Positions 6,111 through 12,945 of a stretch of DNA of 27,760 nucleotides are shown here, one piece after another. The notes beneath the pieces are model-generated. The model had not been told where the DNA came from, ran no database searches, and was given only the letters and a program-made list of their open reading frames with translations. A program made the translations under genes and the position numbers. Positions within the stretch are counted from its first letter, which is position 1, and every line of letters begins with the position of its first letter. This DNA is from Spirochaetaceae bacterium (lineage in GTDB: Bacteria; Spirochaetota; Spirochaetia; Treponematales; Breznakiellaceae), in NCBI GenBank assembly GCA_031265635.1, contig JAISCK010000137.1, positions 1 through 27,760 on the forward strand, in the 5' to 3' direction.

Positions 6111-8054
6111 TTAATTACGGGTGATGCCTTTGCTCGTTCCTGTCACGGCATGGTAGCCCGCGAGATTGCCAAAGGTCATTCCTATGGAGAGCAAGGCGCC
6201 AGAGGTGGGGTAACAGCGATAGAAGAATTGGCCGGAGGCAACTTCACCTGCCGCATAGAGACCGGGTATTGGGCTGCCGTTCCTGAGTACCCGCGCATCT
6301 GTGTCGATCATAAGACCGCCAGGAGTAAAATTGCTGGCAGGCTCTATCCTTATGGCATAATACACCGACGCGGAACCTGGCTCAAATAAACCCGCATAAG
6401 CTGCTTCCAGTTTTTGTGCGGTTATTCCAGGCTCATTTATCGCTGCCGCCAGCGCCGCGGGGCTGCTTGCGCTCCATGTATTAACACCAGGTTTAGCAGA
6501 AGGGAAGTTTAAAGCATTCGTGTCGTTGGCTTTGCCTAAGTTAAAATACTTCATATTGGGGTCTTTTTTTGCCAATTGATCCTGCAAAAAGCGGCCCTGC
6601 ATCTGAGTCCTTATCATGACGTTGAATGAGTGTTCTCCCAGCCTTGTTTTTTCGTCCGTTAAATCCCAGTCGGCATTTTCAGAAGTGTACGCGTGATTAT
6701 ACGTAAGCGCCTTTAAGCCATTGGGAGGACGATACCCCATGTAATTTTCTGCCTGGGCCTGATCCTCAGTCTGGGCGGGAAGGACATCATCAAATGTATA
6801 ATAACCATAACTTCCGGCCCATGAACCGTCACTCGTTATACACGGCTGTGTATACCAATAATCCGTTCCGGTAGCATCACCATAGACCGCGCCGCGTGTA
6901 CTCGCCGTGCCTTTAAACACCATGTCCGCATCAACTTGTATACCCATACGGATACCATCACCCTGTTGAATATTGGCCCCACCGCCTCTTACACCAGGAA
7001 GATACTTGGCCATTAACTCCTCATCCCAGCCAAAGCCGCCTGTCGCAATAATAACTCCACCCCGTGTATTAAAGGTATAATTGATACCTTTACCCTCGGC
7101 TTTTGCTCCTGTCACCCTCCGGCTTGAGTCTTCAATGAGTTCCGTGCCTCTGACACCGGTCATAAAAACAACACCGGCATTTGTTACCATGCGGGCAATG
7201 GCATCTACAAATACACCGCCGCCTATATCGTTCGAGCGCCCGCTTTCAGAACCAAAATAATACCGGCCCCATTGCTTTGGCCAAATACCCATCCTGCCGC
7301 CGACAGGAATTCTCAAGGATTGATATTGGTTGATACGACCAGTGGTTAGCCGGTACGCGTCGGTGGACTGGTCAGCCCAGCGCCGTAATAACTTCATATC
7401 GGCGTCACCCTGAGCCCTCGCCTGGAACCAATTAGCCATTTCATCCCTGTCTGCCACGTTCTCAGTCATTGGCAGCCCTATTACCATACCGGACATTCTG
7501 CTGGAGCCGCCGTATATTTCTGTCATATCAATCAATACAATAGTTTTATCGGACGCCGCTGACTTTGCGCTTAGTGCCGCGCTTAAACCGGCCATACCGG
7601 CTCCGATAACCAGGACATCGCAATCCACAGTCAAATCGACGGGCTGCCGTACCACTGTTTGGTACATCCGCTCCGGCGCTCCGGCCTTCTGTAAGGCCCT
7701 CTCCACCGCGTCCAGAAAGCCAAGACTGGTAATCGTGGCGCCGGTAACCGTGTCTACAGAAGCGGTCTGTTCGGCCAGTATCCTGTTAATCAAAACCGGT
7801 ATGGCATTCGCACCCACGTCCCGGCTATTGTCTCTCGAGGTACCGGTCGAGTATATGTCGCGAATTTCATGCCCGTCAACAACGACTGTAACCTCATACT
7901 TTGAATTCAGAAGATAGCCAAATGCGGTCTCTGTGTATCTGCCCGGTTTCATGGGAGACTCACCCGATACCCCGCCCTTGCCGCTGGAAGCGCAAGCGCC
8001 CGCAAGGGCAAAAGCGATGATAGCAATCACTACCAGGAGTCCTGTTCTTTTCAT
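6111..8054 (-). CDS. Exported FMN-binding / FAD-dependent reductase (extracytoplasmic fumarate/urocanate-reductase-like flavoprotein)
   Basis: 647 residues from the ATG at 8052-8054, fixed by AAGGAG eight bases upstream (an open frame continues to 8120 without a ribosome site). A lipoprotein-like signal ends LAGAC with cysteine 21. Residues ~35-122 form an FMN-binding domain with the flavinylation motif DTVTGAT (D101-T107); in the family ApbE attaches FMN to the last Thr. A FAD-binding domain starts at VLVIGAGMAGLSAALSA (149-165) and ends LYAAGEVASG...SGALLSIGMTFGNLAG. This layout is that of secreted flavin reductases that use an organic acceptor for anaerobic respiration. The usual C-terminal HG-NRLGGN substrate motif is absent (RCYPTSGALL instead), so the acceptor cannot be named. 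No apbE is in the window. Confidence 0.85.
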   Translation of the reverse strand: MKRTGLLVVIAIIAFALAGACASSGKGGVSGESPMKPGRYTETAFGYLLNSKYEVTVVVDGHEIRDIYSTGTSRDNSRDVGANAIPVLINRILAEQTASVDTVTGATITSLGFLDAVERALQKAGAPERMYQTVVRQPVDLTVDCDVLVIGAGMAGLSAALSAKSAASDKTIVLIDMTEIYGGSSRMSGMVIGLPMTENVADRDEMANWFQARAQGDADMKLLRRWADQSTDAYRLTTGRINQYQSLRIPVGGRMGIWPKQWGRYYFGSESGRSNDIGGGVFVDAIARMVTNAGVVFMTGVRGTELIEDSSRRVTGAKAEGKGINYTFNTRGGVIIATGGFGWDEELMAKYLPGVRGGGANIQQGDGIRMGIQVDADMVFKGTASTRGAVYGDATGTDYWYTQPCITSDGSWAGSYGYYTFDDVLPAQTEDQAQAENYMGYRPPNGLKALTYNHAYTSENADWDLTDEKTRLGEHSFNVMIRTQMQGRFLQDQLAKKDPNMKYFNLGKANDTNALNFPSAKPGVNTWSASSPAALAAAINEPGITAQKLEAAYAGLFEPGSASVYYAIRIEPASNFTPGGLMIDTDARVLRNGSPIPGLYAAGEVASGQFFYRCYPTSGALLSIGMTFGNLAGYHAVTGTSKGITRN

Positions 8055-8154
8055 CTTATTTCTCCTTTGCAAGAATTTTCGCCAAGCGGACTTCCGCTGG
8101 TTTCGTGGACAGCCGGTCAAGCCGCCTTGCGAATTGTTAATGCTAACGGCGTAG

Positions 8155-8175
8155 CATACTACTTATGATAGTATG
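8155..8175. promoter_or_regulatory. Candidate operator: inverted repeat over the reductase -10 box
   Basis: CATACTA (8155-8161) and TAGTATG (8169-8175) are perfect inverted 7-mers seven bases apart. One arm contains the reductase -10 hexamer and the repeat extends over the predicted start of transcription, a typical repressor position. The adjacent XRE gene is the obvious candidate regulator (inference). Confidence 0.6.
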
Positions 8176-8198
8176 TCTTACTATAAATAAGTTGTCAA
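8170..8198 (-). promoter_or_regulatory. Promoter of the reductase gene
   Basis: Minus-strand TTGACA (8193-8198), 17-base spacer, CATACT (8170-8175). The predicted leader to the ATG at 8054 is about 110 nt and includes a short AGCGGA/TCCGCT hairpin before the ribosome site. Confidence 0.75.
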
Positions 8199-8220
8199 TT
8201 GTTTTAAGGTTTTTAATGAT
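8192..8220 (+). promoter_or_regulatory. Weak candidate promoter of the XRE regulator gene
   Basis: TTGTCA (8192-8197), 17-base spacer, AATGAT (8215-8220); six bases then lead to the ATG. Its -35 box overlaps that of the divergent reductase promoter on the other strand, so the two promoters would compete. Confidence 0.35.
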
Positions 8221-8226
8221 TATAAA

Positions 8227-8571
8227 ATGAAGACTATCAGGCGGATTTTATCCAATAATCTTAAAAACTATCGGAAAAAACAGGGAATTTCACAGGAAAA
8301 ACTTGCTGAAAAGTCTGAAATTTCTGTACAGACCATAAATGCCATCGAACAATGCCGAAAGTGGGTAAGCGACAGCATGATTGGCAAGATTTCAAAGGCT
8401 CTGGGAATCGATGATTATGAACTTTTTCTGCCGGATTCCTATGAAGGCTTATCCAATATCCATGATTCAGGGCGCTTACAGATTTTTAAACAGGATTTGA
8501 AAGAACAATTTGACACTGTTTTGGACAAACAGTTTTCTGATTATGTAAGACGGACCAAAAAAGTAAAGTAA
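8227..8571 (+). CDS. XRE-family helix-turn-helix transcriptional regulator
   Basis: 114 residues. Residues ~7-62 form a Cro/CI-type helix-turn-helix (NYRKKQGISQEKLAEKS, then SVQTINAIEQCRKWVSD, then IGKISKALGI). A charged C-terminal half of about 45 residues follows with no recognised ligand domain (FKQDLKEQFDTVLDKQFSDYV). It is divergent from the reductase gene, 172 bases away, with an inverted repeat on the reductase -10 box, so it probably controls that gene. The coding sequence is clearly AT-richer than the surrounding genes, a sign of transfer. No Shine-Dalgarno precedes the ATG. Confidence 0.88.
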   Translation: MKTIRRILSNNLKNYRKKQGISQEKLAEKSEISVQTINAIEQCRKWVSDSMIGKISKALGIDDYELFLPDSYEGLSNIHDSGRLQIFKQDLKEQFDTVLDKQFSDYVRRTKKVK

Positions 8572-8574
8572 CCC

Positions 8575-8690
8575 GAGCTTGTTCCAAAACCCGGTTGGTT
8601 TTGGACAAGCTCTTGGAAAAACCGGTCAAAACCCCGGTTTTTCCTGTTACATCAAGGAAGCTGTTCCAAAAACTGAAGTTTTGGAACAGC
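8575..8690. repeat. Cluster of three hairpins after the XRE gene, two carrying a TTCCAAAAC-type repeat
   Basis: Hairpin 1 has arms 8575-8590/8598-8612 (one bulged base), hairpin 2 arms 8615-8625/8634-8644 (perfect 11 bp) and hairpin 3 arms 8660-8671/8679-8690 (perfect 12 bp). Hairpins 1 and 3 share the core TGTTCCAAAA and its complement TTTTGGA. Together with the right-hand maf repeat copy they fill the 330-base gap between the XRE gene and rpsB. Hairpin 2 could end XRE transcription. Confidence 0.7.
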
Positions 8691-8724
8691 CTCACCCTAA
8701 TGAACTTTCTGGACATAGCTTGCC

Positions 8725-8820
8725 GTGGGCTTGCCAATCCAGCAGTTTTATGTCATGTTAAGGGAGAACGGTTATCCTTACGGAGCCGCTCAAAAATTTC
8801 CGCTGCCCTTTGGGCAGTGA
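8725..8820 (+). pseudogene. Orphan maf 3' end: right copy of the direct repeat plus the likely original maf tail and stop
   Basis: Bases 8725-8791 repeat 5931-5997 (one mismatch, Leu to Val in the maf frame). In that frame translation goes on as Gly-Ala-Ala-Gln-Lys-Phe-Pro-Leu-Pro-Phe-Gly-Gln and stops at TGA 8818-8820. A small CTGCCC-TTT-GGGCAG hairpin covers the last codons. No start or 5' part is present. Before the insertion this was probably the real end of maf, lying some 80 bases ahead of rpsB. Confidence 0.75.
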
Positions 8821-8901
8821 GATACAGGGATGGATTCACGGAATCCTTTTTGACGCGCCGTTACGGCTGTGTTTTGGGGTTCGTGAACAACGGAGGAAAT
8901 T

Positions 8902-9801
8902 TTGGCTGTAGTTACGATGAAAAGCCTGCTTGAATCGGGGGTTCATTTCGGCCACCAGGTCAAGCGCTGGGATCCGCGGATGAAGAAATACATCTTCGCG
9001 GAACGGAACGGGATCCACATTATTGATCTTCAAAAGACCATACAGGCCATAAAAGACGCCTACGAAGTGGTGCGGAAAACCGTCGCTTCGGGAAAGACAG
9101 TGCTTTTTGTGGGAACCAAAAAACAGGCCCAGCAGGCCATCCAGAAAGAAGCCGAGCGTTGCGGCATGTTCTATGTCAACAACCGCTGGCTTGGCGGCAT
9201 GCTTACCAATTTTGTTACCATAAAAAAATCCCTGCTCCGCCTGAAGAAGCTCGAAAAGATGGAAGTTGACGGAACTTTCGAAAACCTCACCAAAAAAGAG
9301 ATTTCTTCTCTCGGCAAGGAACGGGCCAAGTTACAGAAGAACCTCGGCGGCATCAAGGAAATGAAAGATATTCCCGGCATACTCTTCATCATTGATACCC
9401 GCAAGGAAGCCATTGCCGTAGCCGAGGCCCAGCGCATGGGGATTCCCATTGTGGCGGTTGTTGATACCAACTGCAATCCCGACGGCATTAATTATCCCAT
9501 ACCGGGAAACGACGACGCCATACGGGCCATCACCCTCTTTACCCAGATTGTGGCCAACGCGGTTGTCGAGGCCGACAACGAGGCGGGGCTCAAGATCATC
9601 GAAACCCTGGGAGAGGAAGACGAGGATATGGCCGGCGTCATGACCGACGCTTCCATACGGGAAGAAGACACGGAAATCGATATTGCCAAGTACGCCTCGG
9701 GAGAGGACAAGGCCGGTGAAGACGCCGTCAAGGGCGAGGATGCCGAAGAGGAAGACCCGCTTCCCGTGGATGTTGACAAGGTCTATGGAGAGGACGCCTG
9801 A
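8902..9801 (+). CDS. rpsB: 30S ribosomal protein S2 with long acidic C-terminal extension
   Basis: 299 residues. The start is a TTG at 8902, five bases after GGAGG. It gives MAVVTMKSLLESGVHFGHQ, the normal S2 N-terminus; the in-frame ATG at 8917 is 20 bases from the Shine-Dalgarno and would cut off conserved residues. Family landmarks are RWDPRMKKYIFAERNGIHI, NNRWLGGMLTNF, and the C-terminal VVDTNCNPDGINYPIPGNDDA. After about residue 235 an extra stretch of some 60 residues is rich in Asp/Glu, making it longer than the ~240-residue norm. First gene of the block running through rseP. A TTGACG at 8850 might serve as -35, but the matching -10 is poor, and upstream transcription from maf may have been interrupted by the cassette. 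Confidence 0.96.
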   Translation: MAVVTMKSLLESGVHFGHQVKRWDPRMKKYIFAERNGIHIIDLQKTIQAIKDAYEVVRKTVASGKTVLFVGTKKQAQQAIQKEAERCGMFYVNNRWLGGMLTNFVTIKKSLLRLKKLEKMEVDGTFENLTKKEISSLGKERAKLQKNLGGIKEMKDIPGILFIIDTRKEAIAVAEAQRMGIPIVAVVDTNCNPDGINYPIPGNDDAIRAITLFTQIVANAVVEADNEAGLKIIETLGEEDEDMAGVMTDASIREEDTEIDIAKYASGEDKAGEDAVKGEDAEEEDPLPVDVDKVYGEDA

Positions 9802-9914
9802 CATACGCGCTTTTGCGCCGCTGCCGCGACGCTGCCGCGACTTAACCACGAATCGGCAGGCTTTTCCAAAACAGCGCGGGGGAGCCTGTTCCAAAACAAG
9901 GAGTTTCTAAATAA
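9802..9914. repeat. rpsB-tsf spacer with an 11-bp tandem duplication and two TTCCAAAAC copies
   Basis: GCTGCCGCGAC occurs twice in tandem (9820-9830, 9831-9841). TTCCAAAAC occurs at 9864-9872 and 9889-9897, 25 bases apart in the same orientation, matching the core of the hairpins at 8575-8690. The second lies right before AAGGAG, the tsf ribosome site. Confidence 0.7.
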
Positions 9915-10790
9915 ATGGCTACTATAAGCGCGTCTGATGTAAAGGCCCTCCGGGAGAAAACCGGAGCGGGTATGATGGAATGCAAGAATGCCCTTAGCGC
10001 CAGCGACGGCGATTTTGCCAAAGCGGAAAAACTGCTCAAGGAAAAAGGCCTCGCGGCGATAGAAAAACGCTCGGACCGGGCGACCAATGAGGGCAAGGTT
10101 TTTGTAAAGACAAAGGACAACGCCTCGGTACTGGTCGAGCTTGCCTCCGAAACCGACTTTGTCGCGCGGAATCCCGAGTTTATCGCGCTCGGCGGCGTTA
10201 TCGCCGATACGGTTCTTGAGAAAGGTTATACCGAAAGCGACCTTGCCAGTGACGGAAAAGTTTTCGGCGGTCTTAACGACATGGTTACCGCTCTTGCCGT
10301 CAAGATACGGGAAAACATGAGCCTCAAGCGGGTCAAGGTACTCAAAGCGGCTTCCGGCGAGTACCTCTCCCAGTACATACACGGCGACGGCAATATAGGC
10401 GTGGTAGTCAAAGCCGCCTCGGACAAAAGCGAGGTATTCCAGAAGGACGAGGTAAAGGAATTCATCTTTACCCTGGCCCTCCATATCGCCGCCTTTAATC
10501 CCATGGCCCTGGACCGGAGCAGCGTAGATCCTGAGTACCTTAAAGAACAGGAAGACATATTCCGCAAACAGATGGAACAGGACGAAAAACTCAAGGCCAA
10601 GCCCGCCGCTGTCATTGACGGCATACTCAAGGGCAAGGTCAATAAATACCTTTCGGATATCTGCCTTCTTGAACAGGGCTATGTAAAAGACGAAAAGATT
10701 CCGGTAGGCAAGGCCCTTGAAGCCCTGGGCAAACAAGAGGGCGCCGTCATCACCGTCAAGGAATTCGCGTATTTCAAAGTCGGAAATTAA
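9915..10790 (+). CDS. tsf: Elongation factor Ts
   Basis: Guanine-nucleotide exchange factor for EF-Tu. 291 residues, normal length. It opens with a UBA-like N-terminal helix bundle (SASDVKALREKTGAGMMECK). The core contact motif TDFVARN at about residues 80-86 inserts into the EF-Tu GTPase domain. A long coiled segment is seen near 205-225 (YLKEQEDIFRKQMEQDEKL). Shine-Dalgarno AAGGAG lies 11 bases from the ATG. Between rpsB and frr; pyrH, which many bacteria have here, is missing. Confidence 0.97.
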   Translation: MATISASDVKALREKTGAGMMECKNALSASDGDFAKAEKLLKEKGLAAIEKRSDRATNEGKVFVKTKDNASVLVELASETDFVARNPEFIALGGVIADTVLEKGYTESDLASDGKVFGGLNDMVTALAVKIRENMSLKRVKVLKAASGEYLSQYIHGDGNIGVVVKAASDKSEVFQKDEVKEFIFTLALHIAAFNPMALDRSSVDPEYLKEQEDIFRKQMEQDEKLKAKPAAVIDGILKGKVNKYLSDICLLEQGYVKDEKIPVGKALEALGKQEGAVITVKEFAYFKVGN

Positions 10791-10802
10791 GGGAGATACG
10801 AA

Positions 10803-11357
10803 ATGCACAGCGTCATTTCAGCGTCCGGGGAAAGGATGAAAAAAACCGTAGCGAACCTCAGGGAGGGCTTTGCCGCCCTGAGGACGGGCAGGGCTTCGGC
10901 CTCCCTGTTCGACAAGATAAAGGTTGACTGTTACGGCGATAAATCGCCCCTTAACCAGGTCGCCAATATATCCGTCCCCGAAGCGAGGCTCATAGTCATA
11001 CAGCCCTGGGACAAGGGCATCATAGGCGACATTGAGAAGGCCATACGGAGTTCGGAACTTTCCCTTAACCCTTCCAATGACGGCAAGCTCATACGGATAT
11101 CCGTTCCGCCCCTTACCGAGGAAAGGCGCAGGGAACTGGCCAAGGTCGCCAAAAACCAGGCTGAACAGAGCCGGGTCGCCGTGAGGAACATACGCCGCGA
11201 CGGCAATGACGAGCTTAAAAAACTCCTCAAGGACAGCGAGCTTACCGAAGACGAGGAAAGCAAAAACACCGAAGAGCTTCAAAAACTTACCGACAGTTAT
11301 ATCACCCAAATTAACCAGGTTCTTGAAGAAAAAGAGAAAGAAATTATGGAAGTCTGA
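10803..11357 (+). CDS. frr: Ribosome recycling factor
   Basis: Works with EF-G to split the post-termination ribosome. 184 residues, the usual length. Landmarks are the N-terminal helix with LREGFAALRTGRASASLFDKI, the central VPEARLIVIQPWD, and RISVPPLTEERRRELAK in the long-helix domain. GGGAGA precedes the ATG by six bases, and tsf ends 12 bases upstream. The C-terminal helix is rich in Lys/Glu. Confidence 0.97.
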   Translation: MHSVISASGERMKKTVANLREGFAALRTGRASASLFDKIKVDCYGDKSPLNQVANISVPEARLIVIQPWDKGIIGDIEKAIRSSELSLNPSNDGKLIRISVPPLTEERRRELAKVAKNQAEQSRVAVRNIRRDGNDELKKLLKDSELTEDEESKNTEELQKLTDSYITQINQVLEEKEKEIMEV

Positions 11358-11370
11358 CCAAAGGATTGAT

Positions 11371-12087
11371 TTGAATACTGATCGTATACATGCTGCGAAT
11401 ATCCCTGCCCATATAGGCATCATTATGGACGGAAACGGCCGCTGGGCGAAAAAGCGCGGCCAACTGCGCACCCAGGGTCACCTTGAGGGACTTTCGCGGG
11501 CAAAAGCCATAGTACAGACAGCAAGCGACATGGGCATACGGTATTTAACCCTCTATGCTTTTTCCACCGAAAACTGGAAGCGCGCCGCCGAAGAAGTCTC
11601 TTTTATCATGGGCCTTGTCAAGCAGTACCTCCGCTCGGAATTTGCTTTTTTCAGGAAAAACCATATACGGATACGCCACGCCGGGGACATGGAAACCCTG
11701 CCCCCCGATATAGCCGGGGAAATACGCGGCGTCTGCGCGGAAACAGCCGCTTTCCCCGGACTCCAGGTGGTTCTTGCCCTTAACTACGGCGGCAGAAACG
11801 AACTGGTAAGGGCGGTAAAACGCATAGTACAGGAACATACGGCGGCGGAACACATCACCGAGGGCTGCATCGGCGCCAGGCTGGACAACCCCGATGTTCC
11901 CGACCCTGACCTGATTATCCGCACCGCCGGGGAATTCAGGACCAGCAATTTTCTGCTCTGGGAAGCGGCCTATGCGGAATACTATATTTCGGATAAACTG
12001 TGGCCCGACTGGAGCGCGGAAGATTTGGCGGAGGCGATACGGGCCTACGGGAACCGGGACCGGCGTTTTGGCGGAGTACAACAATGA
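11371..12087 (+). CDS. uppS: Isoprenyl (undecaprenyl) diphosphate synthase
   Basis: Cis-prenyltransferase that extends farnesyl-PP with isopentenyl-PP to undecaprenyl-PP, the lipid carrier for peptidoglycan and other envelope glycans. 238 residues when started at the TTG at 11371, which follows AAGGA by five bases. No in-frame ATG occurs before the catalytic MDGNGRWA (Asp20), so an alternative start would lose the active site. Other motifs are LTLYAFSTENW, LNYGGRNELVRA, and DLIIRTAGEFRTSNFLLWE; the last has Glu where Gln is more usual. It ends in an ATGA overlap with cdsA, indicating translational coupling. Confidence 0.95.
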   Translation: MNTDRIHAANIPAHIGIIMDGNGRWAKKRGQLRTQGHLEGLSRAKAIVQTASDMGIRYLTLYAFSTENWKRAAEEVSFIMGLVKQYLRSEFAFFRKNHIRIRHAGDMETLPPDIAGEIRGVCAETAAFPGLQVVLALNYGGRNELVRAVKRIVQEHTAAEHITEGCIGARLDNPDVPDPDLIIRTAGEFRTSNFLLWEAAYAEYYISDKLWPDWSAEDLAEAIRAYGNRDRRFGGVQQ

Positions 12088-12938
12088 AAAAATTTGAAGA
12101 GCGGCTGCTCCTCTTTTTTGTGGGTCTTCCCCTGCTTGTCTGCCTCATCGTGTTTCTTCCCCAGAAGCATCACCTTGCCGCCAATATTCTTGTGGTCCTG
12201 CTTTCCTCAGCCGGCGCCATGGAATACGCCGCCATGCTCAGGCTGAAAAACCACGGCGTCCACCCTGTTGAGGCCGCCGTTTTCGGCGCGGCAGGACCCG
12301 CCGCCGCCGCCATACAGGTAAGTTTCGAGCGGGGCGGGGAAATCATACTGGCGGCCATTGTTTTCGGCGCGGCGTGGTTTTTGGTCTCGCGGGTTTTTTC
12401 AGCGGAAAAGGATATTGAAAAGGCCCTTGAGCGTATCGCCGGAGGCTTTTCAATCATCGTATATCCCGGACTTTTTCTCATCTGGATTATACGCATGGCC
12501 CTGTTCCCCGACGCGGCCAAGGTCATACTCATATTTCTTCTCATAGTGTGCGCCGGCGATTCGACTGCCTGGGCGTCAGGCATAATTCTGGGCCGGGGGA
12601 ACCGGGGAGTGGTCGCGGCCAGCCCCAACAAGAGTATCGCGGGCTTTATCGGCGGCTTTGCCGCTTCCCTGCTTGTAAGCCTTGGCGCGATACTGTTTTT
12701 CCCCGGCATCTTTTATTCAGCGAAGCTGCCCTCCCTCCTCGCGGGGTGTATACTCGGCCTCGGTACGGGACTGGCCGCCGCCCTGGGGGATCTGGCCGAA
12801 TCTGTTCTAAAACGCGGCGTCAATATCAAGGATTCGGGAACCCTCATACCCGGCAGGGGCGGGGTTCTTGATTCCGTTGATTCCATCGCCCTGGCGGCGC
12901 CGGTATTCTACTGCCTGTACCGTCTCTTCTTCTTTTAA
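12084..12938 (+). CDS. cdsA: Phosphatidate cytidylyltransferase (CDP-diacylglycerol synthase)
   Basis: Makes CDP-diacylglycerol from phosphatidic acid and CTP, the branch point of phospholipid synthesis. 284 residues with about eight hydrophobic membrane segments. The start ATG overlaps the uppS stop (ATGA). The C-terminal family signature is present at 240-266 as VLKRGVNIKDSGTLIPGRGG followed by VLDSVDS. Relative to the common pattern G-H-G-G...D-R-x-D it has Arg258 for His and Ser264 for Arg, while the metal-linked Asp263 and Asp266 remain. Downstream, dxr begins seven bases after the stop. Confidence 0.93.
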   Translation: MKKFEERLLLFFVGLPLLVCLIVFLPQKHHLAANILVVLLSSAGAMEYAAMLRLKNHGVHPVEAAVFGAAGPAAAAIQVSFERGGEIILAAIVFGAAWFLVSRVFSAEKDIEKALERIAGGFSIIVYPGLFLIWIIRMALFPDAAKVILIFLLIVCAGDSTAWASGIILGRGNRGVVAASPNKSIAGFIGGFAASLLVSLGAILFFPGIFYSAKLPSLLAGCILGLGTGLAAALGDLAESVLKRGVNIKDSGTLIPGRGGVLDSVDSIALAAPVFYCLYRLFFF

Positions 12939-12945
12939 GGGAACA

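Larger units (their letters stand above)
5931..8791. mobile_element. Cassette/genomic islet bounded by a 67-bp direct repeat of the maf 3' end
   Basis: Bases 5931-5997 and 8725-8791 are the same sequence except C5958/G8752. The 2,727 bases between them hold one reductase gene (-), one XRE regulator gene (+), a terminator and three hairpins. By eye the region is AT-richer than the flanks, most clearly in the regulator and its promoter. Duplicating a gene 3' end while leaving the gene readable is the hallmark of site-specific integration into a gene end (established for many islands and prophages). No integrase or transposase lies inside, so it may be a remnant or be mobilised in trans, or it may have arisen by homologous recombination (inference). 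Confidence 0.6.

Noticed and set aside
6111..8054. Specific call as urocanate or fumarate reductase
   Set aside because: The FMN/FAD architecture fits, but the C-terminal substrate motif of those enzymes is absent, so the substrate was left open.
5931..8791. Prophage or insertion sequence
   Set aside because: No transposase, integrase, phage gene or terminal inverted repeats were found between the 67-bp direct repeats; only the neutral call of a cassette is supported.
8595..8933. 112-codon open frame across the hairpin cluster and the maf fragment
   Set aside because: It reads the maf repeat out of the maf frame and crosses inverted repeats; no coding signal.
9783..10808. 341-codon open frame antisense to tsf
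   Set aside because: It mirrors the codon pattern of tsf, has no ribosome site or family motif, and EF-Ts on the other strand is certain.
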